Below, one piece after another: positions 1 to 5,427 of a DNA stretch of 9,948 nucleotides. Source of the DNA: an uncultured Porphyromonas sp. (lineage in GTDB: Bacteria; Bacteroidota; Bacteroidia; Bacteroidales; Porphyromonadaceae); assembly GCA_945965245.1 (NCBI GenBank), contig CAMFNC010000068.1, positions 1-9,948 of the forward strand, read 5' to 3'. The position numbers and the translations under genes are program-made. Below the pieces are notes generated by a model that was not told the origin of the DNA, did no database searches, and saw only the letters and a list, made by a program, of their open reading frames with translations. The first letter of the stretch is position 1. Each line of letters begins with the position of its first letter.

Positions 1-123
1 TACCCCTTTTCTCTGAAAGAAACTACTAACCACCCCAATCCTTCGAATACTTATTTTTTTGGTCTTTTTGTTTCTTCCTAAACAACCATTACAGTTATTT
101 AATAAAAATACGACATTCATAAT
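1..123. other. AT-rich non-coding flank
   Basis: I see no coding sequence, RNA gene or strong hairpin in this AT-rich stretch. It lies just beyond the 3' end of the transposase remnant on the minus strand, so the outer end of the old insertion sequence probably falls within it. I could not find a matching terminal inverted repeat on the other side, so I do not mark an element boundary. Confidence 0.4.
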
Positions 124-149
124 AGTTCAGCAAGCATGCTTGCTGAACT
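124..149. repeat. 26-base perfect palindrome
   Basis: The 13-base arm AGTTCAGCAAGCA is followed immediately by its exact reverse complement TGCTTGCTGAACT. Pairing continues outward at 121-122 / 151-152 after one mismatch. In the minus direction it covers the last seven codons of the transposase remnant (ending ...FSKHAC) and its TGA stop at 127-129. It could form a hairpin in RNA from either strand, but no T-run follows on either side, so it is not a typical intrinsic terminator. It may be a 3' structure of the insertion sequence or a protein binding site. The role is unknown. Confidence 0.85.
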
Positions 150-674
150 GTTTGCTTCTATAACTTCCAATTCTGATCTTTTTCTGTTGGTGCATCTATT
201 CTGGTGTATTGTATTGCCAGGAGTAATGCGGCCTAATGTTGTTATATTTATAGACAACTTCCTTTATCACACGCTTCATTTCTTGAAGAGGAAGATTCTA
301 TTCTCCACAAGATTCTTTACGGAAACGATGATGAGAGTTGGTCGTTACATGATAGGAACGGGGTGGCTGTATGAGCATATGGTTAGCACGCAGTATGTCA
401 AAAAACCTATCACGACCTATTTTTTTCAATGACGGATAAAGCGTATGATAAAGTTTACGAGTTTCTACACGTGGCATCTCTATACGAATAGTCTTCACCA
501 TATATCTACCTCTTCGGTAAAATTTTGGCGACTCCTGTCTATACTCCACGCTTAACGATAGTATTTCTGCCTGTTTATCCCGAGCAATCGGCAGAGTCCA
601 CTAATACTTACGGATTGTTCTTCTTTATATTGATGGACTGTTCGGGATAGGGTAAAGACACGGCCATTCTCCCT
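127..674 (-). pseudogene. Degenerate IS3-family transposase (orfB) remnant
   Basis: This is a broken copy of the DDE transposase of an IS3-type insertion sequence. Read on the minus strand it starts with the typical orfB N-terminal segment (VHQYKEEQSVSISGLCRLLG, then INRQKYYR, about 557-640), then meets a TAA at 552-554. The frame continues to a TGA at 495-497. The next family block, MVKTIRIEMPRVETRKLYH followed by ILRANHMLIQ and RSYHVTTNSHHRFRK, is in another frame, which implies a single-base indel near 495-505. After HHRFRK the sequence jumps, in the same frame, to the C-terminal helix and tail (RVIKEVVYKYNNIRPHYSW, then MHQQKKIRIGSYRS). The region between, which carries the catalytic D, D and E, is missing: roughly 100 or more codons compared with full-length members. 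Further nonsense codons are TAG at 298-300 and TAG at 196-198, the latter probably from a CAG in the usual TPxQMH motif. It cannot encode an active transposase. No orfA is recognisable. Confidence 0.85.
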
Positions 675-904
675 TTATTAGATTTTATGCCCTCTATGAT
701 TTCATTAAAAGTGTAGGCATTTGATGGCTTTCGGCTACTTCTTTCAAACATACGACCCAATCTTTTTCGAGATGATTAAAGAGGCTGTAGAAATCCACGT
801 AGTACATCAATGTTATCTTGACCATTGTGGCCAACCCCGAAAAACTCCATGAGCTTATCAACCAGTTCCGCATAACCATGAGTACATGAGTAATAAGTTG
901 CTGA
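608..904 (-). pseudogene. Unrecognised broken open frame
   Basis: One minus-strand frame is open from 904 down to a TAA at 608-610 except for a single TAA at 776-778. The upstream part contains AELVDKLMEFFGVGHNGQDN and the downstream part KRLGRMFERSSRKPSNAYTF and NEIIEGIKSNKGRMAVSLPY. The composition is protein-like, rich in charged and hydrophobic residues in plausible order, but I do not recognise a family. The end overlaps the start of the transposase remnant in another frame, which is where an IS3 orfA would end, but the sequence lacks the helix-turn-helix and leucine zipper expected of orfA. It may be the tail of an older gene cut by the insertion, or chance. An alternative minus-strand frame open at 694-879 looks less natural. 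Confidence 0.3.
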
Positions 905-918
905 TTATAGCTGTCCGA

Positions 919-955
919 TAAAAAAACTCACAGCGAGTATTGCATCGCTGTGAGT
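919..955 (-). terminator. Intrinsic terminator of the lactate operon
   Basis: On the minus strand ACTCACAGCGA (955-945) pairs perfectly with TCGCTGTGAGT (936-926) around an 8-base loop, an 11-bp stem with a run of T directly after it (926-920). It begins 40 bases after the lutC stop codon. The plus strand has no T-run after the stem, so it acts in the minus direction. It marks the end of the lctP-lutABC transcript and insulates it from the transposase remnant. Confidence 0.9.
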
Positions 956-994
956 CGGAGAGTGGATTTTCCTGATAGAGGAAAAAAGAGAAGA

Positions 995-1582
995 TTAGCG
1001 GAGGATTACCAAAGAGCTGCGTGCTCCATGTGCTCCAATGACCAATGCCTGCTCGATATCGGCAGTCTTGGAAGGACCACTGATAAACCCGCGGAATGGT
1101 TTGTCGGAGGGAGGTACGGCAGCATAAGCTTCATGCATATTGTTATACAAGGCTTCTTTGGGTAACACTATTATCAGGTTTTCGGAGATGAAACACATGG
1201 CTCGGTGAACCATGGTTTGCTCTATCCAAACACATCCGTTTTCGCACACTCCCAAAGTGCCGGGTATCACGGCCACATCCGTACCGTTGAGATCTCCTGG
1301 CTTTTCTTCGGTGTCCGGGTTATATGTGGCGCAGGTGATTTCGGGCATCACAGAGGCTATGCGTTGGGCATCCGGAAATCTGGCGCGGATAACTTCGTTG
1401 ATATCTTGACCTTCTTGCAAGACCACAGCATCGCCGCCCACGCCTTTAGATATGGTGATGAATTGTTCAATCTTATCGGCGTATGTGATGGGATGTAAGC
1501 TATCCACAGATGGACGATTTTCTTTGGCTTTAATATGCGACTTTATGCTGTCGAGGATTTCTTTTCTGCTATCCATAATCAT
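995..1582 (-). CDS. lutC: Lactate utilization protein C (LUD domain)
   Basis: LutC is the small LUD-domain subunit of the LutABC system, which oxidises L-lactate to pyruvate in the cytoplasm. From the chosen start the protein has 195 residues. The LUD signature is clear: GTDVAVIPGTLGVCENG at about 100-116, EQTMVHRAM at 121-129, and the near-universal C-terminal block FISGPSKTADIEQALVIGAH at 166-185. It is shorter than the roughly 240-residue Bacillus subtilis LutC, the difference lying mainly at the N-terminus, which here is a short charged helix. I chose the ATG at 1580-1582 because it overlaps the lutB stop as ATGA, the same arrangement as lutA/lutB. An ATG ten codons upstream would overlap lutB by 34 bases, and another lies two codons downstream (1574-1576). 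Translation is likely coupled to lutB. The assignment to the lactate pathway rests on both the domain and the operon. Confidence 0.93.
   Translation of the reverse strand: MIMDSRKEILDSIKSHIKAKENRPSVDSLHPITYADKIEQFITISKGVGGDAVVLQEGQDINEVIRARFPDAQRIASVMPEITCATYNPDTEEKPGDLNGTDVAVIPGTLGVCENGCVWIEQTMVHRAMCFISENLIIVLPKEALYNNMHEAYAAVPPSDKPFRGFISGPSKTADIEQALVIGAHGARSSLVILR
1579..1582 (-). promoter_or_regulatory. ATGA stop/start overlap, lutB to lutC
   Basis: The lutC ATG (1582-1580) and the lutB TGA (1581-1579) share bases on the minus strand. This suggests coupled translation by re-initiation. The bases just upstream are A/G-rich (AAAAAAGAGAA), a weak ribosome-binding signal at most. Confidence 0.8.
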
Positions 1583-2952
1583 TTCTCTTTTTTGTGGTTT
1601 TCTTTCCACCACTTGTTAAACGACGGTTTGGCAAACTTGGGCAATTCGCGTCCCTCTCCCCAGGCATTCAGCCCGTTGTAGATGAGGAAGCGTGGCATTT
1701 TATTGACCATGGGAGCCCGATTGATGGCAAAGTTGAAACGCGAAGGACTTTCCATTATGAATTTCATGCCTTTAGACATCATTTTCTTTTCTTTGTTGGC
1801 CACACCCAGCGGATCCAAATTCTGACGCCAGCGGTAAATTTGCTCACCAAGATCAATCTTCACGGGGCATACACTGGAGCAGGAAAGGCAGAGCGAACAT
1901 GCCGACACATTGTCGTAATATCTGCGTGGCTCACGTAGCATACCCAGATTGATGCCGATGGGCCCGGGGATGAAATAAGTGTAAGAGTAACCACCTGAAC
2001 GGCGATATACAGGACAAGTGTTCATGCAGGCACCGCAGCGGATGCAATTGAGTGTTTGTTTATGTTCCTCGTTGGCAATAATAGCCGAACGACCATTATC
2101 CACAATGATATAGTGCAATTCGCCACCATCATGTGGACGGCTGTAATGCGATGTGTATGTGGTGCTGGGCTGACCAGTGGCAGAGCGTGCCAATAGACGG
2201 GTAAAGATGGCCAAGGCATCCAAATCCGGAATAACTTTTTCCAGACCGAAAGTACAGATATTGATTTTCTGGCAGCTCATTCCCATGTCGGCATTTCCTT
2301 CATTAGTACACACAACCACTTCGCCCGTGGATGCAATGGCGAAGTTCCCTCCGGTCATGGCGGCATCGGCGGTGATGAAGTCGTTACGCAAGCTCTTACG
2401 GGCAGCACGTGTAAGGTAAGTGGGGTCATAATTGCCTTTTTCCGTGCCCCATTTTTCGTTAAAGAGATCGCTTACCTGTTCGCGTTTGATATGGATGGCT
2501 GGCATTACAATGTGGCTGGGGGGAACTTCCATCAGCTGGAGGATGCGCTCGCCCAAGTCGGTTTCCACCACGTCTATCCCTCGCTCTATCAGATATGGAT
2601 TGAGTTCACATTCTTCGGTTAGCATGGATTTGCTCTTGACAAACTTCTTGACGTTGTGCCCCTTCAGAATATCATATACAATGCGATTGTGCTCTTCGGC
2701 ATCTTTGGCCCAGTGAACGATTACTCCGTTGGCTTTGGCCTTCTCTTCAAACTGAACCAACAATTCATCAAGGTGGGTGATGCTGTAGCGTTTGGTATCG
2801 TGTGCCAGTTGTCGCAAATCTTCCCATTCGGGCACTTGCTTGCTTAAGTTATCGCGCTTCTGTCTTACTTGCCAGAGTGTTTCGTTGTGCCATTTGGCTT
2901 GCTCCTTGTTCTCTAAGAACTTGGCAGCTGCTTTTGAATGTTTTGTGCTCAT
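1579..2952 (-). CDS. lutB: Lactate utilization iron-sulfur protein LutB
   Basis: LutB is the central electron-transfer subunit of LutABC. The 457-residue protein has an N-terminal LUD domain (about 60-295; ITADAAMTGGNFAIASTGEV at 193-212, TNEGNADMG at 216-224, LLARSATGQ at 253-261, IIVDNGRS at 282-289). A ferredoxin-like domain with two four-cysteine clusters follows: C303, C306, C309, C313 (CIRCGACMNTCPVY) and C352, C355, C358, C362 (CSLCLSCSSVCP). All eight ligands are present, consistent with two [4Fe-4S] clusters. A basic C-terminal tail (about 390-457) ends the protein, as in full-length relatives. No signal peptide or membrane segment is visible, so it is cytosolic. The start ATG overlaps the lutA stop as ATGA and gives the usual N-terminus. 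I see no truncation or frameshift. Confidence 0.95.
   Translation of the reverse strand: MSTKHSKAAAKFLENKEQAKWHNETLWQVRQKRDNLSKQVPEWEDLRQLAHDTKRYSITHLDELLVQFEEKAKANGVIVHWAKDAEEHNRIVYDILKGHNVKKFVKSKSMLTEECELNPYLIERGIDVVETDLGERILQLMEVPPSHIVMPAIHIKREQVSDLFNEKWGTEKGNYDPTYLTRAARKSLRNDFITADAAMTGGNFAIASTGEVVVCTNEGNADMGMSCQKINICTFGLEKVIPDLDALAIFTRLLARSATGQPSTTYTSHYSRPHDGGELHYIIVDNGRSAIIANEEHKQTLNCIRCGACMNTCPVYRRSGGYSYTYFIPGPIGINLGMLREPRRYYDNVSACSLCLSCSSVCPVKIDLGEQIYRWRQNLDPLGVANKEKKMMSKGMKFIMESPSRFNFAINRAPMVNKMPRFLIYNGLNAWGEGRELPKFAKPSFNKWWKENHKKEK
2949..2952 (-). promoter_or_regulatory. ATGA stop/start overlap, lutA to lutB
   Basis: The lutB ATG (2952-2950) and the lutA TGA (2951-2949) share bases. 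This is the same junction as between lutB and lutC, so all three subunits are probably translated in a coupled way and in similar amounts. Confidence 0.8.
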
Positions 2953-3692
2953 AATAAATTGGCGGCTAAGATTTCAATGGCGTGAATAATCTTGATAGGA
3001 TGCTTTTCGCGATCGATAACACCCTTCATGTGCATCAGGCAGGAACTATCGGCACCTGTGATAAATTCGGCTCCGGTAGAAATGTGGTCTAAGACTTTGT
3101 CGCGTCCCATGGCACAACTCACTTCGGGTTCTTCCACCGAATACATACCACCGAAGCCACAGCATTCATCAATATGTTTGGGCTCTACCACTTCTATTCC
3201 CTGAACTTTTTCCAGAAGGTTACGTACTTTGTTCATATAAGGCAGATTACATTCGCTGGGAGTGCTGAGGTGTAACTCGCGCACGCCGTGACAGCTATTG
3301 TGGATACTTACCTTATGAGGGAATGAAGACGGAAGAGAGGTGACTTTCAAATCATCATGCAAAAATTCAATAATGTCTCTGATTTTACCTGCGCTTTCGC
3401 ATTTATGACCTTCGGATTTGGCAATGCCGGGATGGAATTCACGTACAAAAGCCACACAGCTGGCAGACGGACCCACTACCAAGTCATAACCTTGGAACAG
3501 GCGGTCAAATCGGCTGACTAATTTCTTTGCCTGCAACTGGTAGCCGGCATTTGCCATGGGCTGACCACAACAAGTCTGATCTTCCGGATAATCCACATTA
3601 ACGCCCAGTGATTTGAGCAATTTGTAAGTGGCGATACCCACTTCGGTATAAACAGCGTTGATGTAGCAGGGAATAAATAAACCTACTTTCAT
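2949..3692 (-). CDS. lutA: Lactate utilization protein A (CCG-domain Fe-S oxidoreductase)
   Basis: LutA is a two-CCG-domain protein related to the GlpC and HdrB/HdrD subunits that bind iron-sulfur clusters through cysteine-rich motifs. Its 247 residues match the usual family length. Both CCG repeats are complete: C9, C41-C42-G43 (QTCCGQP) and C79 in the first; C134, C177-C178-G179 (DECCGFGG) and C218 in the second. The protein is soluble, with no signal peptide. It is the first of three lut genes and begins 42 bases after the permease stop codon. No clear Shine-Dalgarno sequence precedes the ATG, which is common in Bacteroidota. The CCG family also includes glycolate and glycerol-3-phosphate oxidase subunits, but the adjacent LutB, LutC and lactate permease make the lactate role the best reading. 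Confidence 0.94.
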   Translation of the reverse strand: MKVGLFIPCYINAVYTEVGIATYKLLKSLGVNVDYPEDQTCCGQPMANAGYQLQAKKLVSRFDRLFQGYDLVVGPSASCVAFVREFHPGIAKSEGHKCESAGKIRDIIEFLHDDLKVTSLPSSFPHKVSIHNSCHGVRELHLSTPSECNLPYMNKVRNLLEKVQGIEVVEPKHIDECCGFGGMYSVEEPEVSCAMGRDKVLDHISTGAEFITGADSSCLMHMKGVIDREKHPIKIIHAIEILAANLL

Positions 3693-3734
3693 TGAATGTG
3701 ATATTTAAGTGATTAGTATAAAATATGATGCTTG

Positions 3735-5288
3735 TTAAATTAAAACCAAAACCAAGATACCTGCCACAATTACATAACCCAAGGCATAGGGTAGAGCAGA
3801 GCGCAGGATTTGACCTTCGGTTCCTTCTTTCTTACATGCAGCGGTGGCAATTGCGATACTCTGCGGCGAAATGATTTTACCACCGGTGGCTCCTGCCGTA
3901 TTGGCAGCTGCCAACCAATTGGTATCTACACCGATATTACCGGCAACGTTGGCTTGAAGTTTACCGAAGAGGATATTGGACGATGTATCGCTACCAGTTA
4001 CAAATGTGCCGATGGCTCCAATCAGCGGAGCAAAGAGGGGATAAAGACTTCCGGTGGCATCGGCCAAAGCATTGGCGATAACCAAAATCATTCCGCTGTG
4101 AGTCATTACGGAACTGAGTGCTATCAAGCTGATAATGGTAACAGTGGTTTTGCGCAGACCCACGATGGTTTTGCCCAATACTTGCATAAGTTTATTGACG
4201 CTCAAACCTTGTATCAGACCACCGATAAAGGCACCCAAGAAGAGCATGAGAGCAGCATTACTGAGCCAGCCAAATTTGAAGAATTTATCTGCATCATAGA
4301 TGGGCAGATGAATCTTGCTGACGGCAGTAGATTTCAGAAACTCTCCTATCGGACCGCTTAGCGGACTTGCCAAAATGATAAACAACAAAATAAAACTGTA
4401 AACACTCCAAGCACGGAACGTTTCCTGGGCGGTGTATTTTTTTACTTTCACTTTTTCGGTTTTGTTGGCTCCTCGTTTCTCTGTGATTTTGGCAAAAGCA
4501 ACAATTACAATGATAGCGGCAATACTACCCAAAATAGCCGGAGTTTCGGCACCCAAATAACGTGCGGCTGCATACTGAACAGCCAAAGAAACGGCACCTA
4601 CCAAAAGAGCCAGAATGATATTGTACCCTTGTGCTTTGGCTCTGCGGTCTGTAAGGAAAAGAATCAGATAAGGAATAACGAACATCAATACAGACAGCTG
4701 AAGCACCACATTGGCACTGATTTCTTGCACTTGAGCAGTGGGAGCAGCACCTCCTGCCACTTCATTGGCCAATGTAATTACCGGCACACCCACGGCACCA
4801 AATCCGGTGGCTACGCTATTAGCCAAAAGGCTCACCAAAGCGGAAAAGCCCGGCTTGAACCCCAAACTAATCAAGATGGCAGCCGGGATAGCCACTGCCG
4901 TGCCGAAGCCGGCCATACCTTCCAGAAGCCCACCGAAGCCCCATACCAAAAGGAGCACGCGAATGCGAGGGTCATCGGATAGTCCTGTGAATTGAGATTT
5001 GATGATTTCGATCTGCTTTGATTCAAGCAACACGTTGTAACTGAAAATAGCCATCAGAATAATCAATAGGATGGGAAAAATAGCTTTTAATGTGCCTTCT
5101 ACCAATGCCCAGCCCACTACTTGTGGGGTGAATCCTTCGGGAGCAAATCCCAAGGCGGGAGCACCCCATACACCGATGATAATTGTTAGAACGAGTGCGA
5201 GAAGAGCAGATTTGTCTCCCGACAGTTTAAATCCCATCATGCAGACGATTAATGCCAAAATGGGTAAAATAGATACAAGAATAACCAT
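3735..5288 (-). CDS. lctP: L-lactate permease (LctP/LldP family)
   Basis: This inner-membrane transporter takes up L-lactate, and in characterised relatives also D-lactate and glycolate, with protons. The 517 residues are in the usual range. The protein is hydrophobic throughout, with about twelve or more membrane segments, and a charged cytoplasmic loop at about 267-292. Family motifs are plain: EGMAGFGTAVAIPAAIL at 123-139, GFGAVGVPV at 162-170, GTFVTGSDTSSNILFG at 427-442 and NTAGATGGKIISPQSIAIA at 463-481. It begins the lactate operon: lutA starts 42 bases after its stop, with no terminator between. The chosen ATG gives a normal N-terminal membrane helix. Candidate control sites lie in the 139 bases upstream. 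Substrate preference among 2-hydroxy acids cannot be read from the sequence. Confidence 0.95.
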   Translation of the reverse strand: MVILVSILPILALIVCMMGFKLSGDKSALLALVLTIIIGVWGAPALGFAPEGFTPQVVGWALVEGTLKAIFPILLIILMAIFSYNVLLESKQIEIIKSQFTGLSDDPRIRVLLLVWGFGGLLEGMAGFGTAVAIPAAILISLGFKPGFSALVSLLANSVATGFGAVGVPVITLANEVAGGAAPTAQVQEISANVVLQLSVLMFVIPYLILFLTDRRAKAQGYNIILALLVGAVSLAVQYAAARYLGAETPAILGSIAAIIVIVAFAKITEKRGANKTEKVKVKKYTAQETFRAWSVYSFILLFIILASPLSGPIGEFLKSTAVSKIHLPIYDADKFFKFGWLSNAALMLFLGAFIGGLIQGLSVNKLMQVLGKTIVGLRKTTVTIISLIALSSVMTHSGMILVIANALADATGSLYPLFAPLIGAIGTFVTGSDTSSNILFGKLQANVAGNIGVDTNWLAAANTAGATGGKIISPQSIAIATAACKKEGTEGQILRSALPYALGYVIVAGILVLVLI

Positions 5289-5329
5289 ACAAGATTGATT
5301 TTGGTAAATATTAGTTTATTGAATACACC

Positions 5330-5337
5330 GCAATATA
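5330..5337 (-). promoter_or_regulatory. Possible -7 promoter element for the lactate operon
   Basis: The minus strand reads TATATTGC, an imperfect match to the Bacteroidota -7 element TAnnTTTG, about 42 bases upstream of the permease start codon. I found no convincing -33 TTTG at the right distance. It is the best candidate in this intergenic stretch, but weak. Confidence 0.25.
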
Positions 5338-5345
5338 GGAATTAT

Positions 5346-5389
5346 TTTTTGACACATATCTGTTTTATGACATGTTTTTCTGTCAAAAA
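5346..5389. promoter_or_regulatory. Inverted TTTTTGACA / TGTCAAAAA repeat, candidate operator
   Basis: TTTTTGACA at 5346-5354 is repeated as its exact reverse complement TGTCAAAAA at 5381-5389. A further TGACA at 5368-5372 makes an inner inverted pair with the same right arm (TGACA-N8-TGTCA, 5368-5385). The cluster sits just upstream of the possible permease promoter, where an activator or repressor of the lactate operon would be expected to bind. No regulator gene is present in the window. The binding protein is unknown. Confidence 0.4.
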
Positions 5390-5390
5390 G

Positions 5391-5409
5391 CAAGATTTGT
5401 ACAAGATTT
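5391..5409. repeat. Direct repeat CAAGATTT, 11-base spacing
   Basis: CAAGATTT occurs at 5391-5398 and again at 5402-5409, starting 11 bases apart, about one helical turn. A partial copy (CAAGATT) lies at 5290-5296 next to the permease start codon. These could be half-sites of a binding protein together with the neighbouring TGACA repeats, but the motif is AT-rich and short. Confidence 0.3.
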
Positions 5410-5427
5410 TAATCCGGAAAACTGATA

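Noticed and set aside
136..432. A 98-codon open frame on the plus strand
   Set aside because: The opposite strand carries clear IS3 transposase motifs across the same bases, so this is a shadow.
495..505. Programmed frameshift in the transposase
   Set aside because: IS3 programmed frameshifting joins orfA to orfB. This shift lies inside orfB, with no slippery sequence and with stop codons around it, so it is decay.
576..649. An 8-base inverted repeat (TATCCCGA at 576-583, TCGGGATA at 642-649)
   Set aside because: Both arms fall inside the transposase N-terminal coding sequence, are 58 bases apart, and have no extended pairing; likely chance.
995..1612. A longer lutC beginning at the upstream ATG (1610-1612)
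   Set aside because: It would overlap lutB by 34 bases, while the ATG at 1580-1582 gives the same ATGA junction as lutA/lutB and the expected N-terminus.
1594..1938. A 114-codon open frame on the plus strand
   Set aside because: It is antisense to the C-terminal cysteine-cluster region of lutB, whose reading is certain.
3810..4361. A 183-codon open frame on the plus strand
   Set aside because: It lies wholly antisense to the permease, has no family-like sequence, and is explained by the codon bias of the gene on the other strand.
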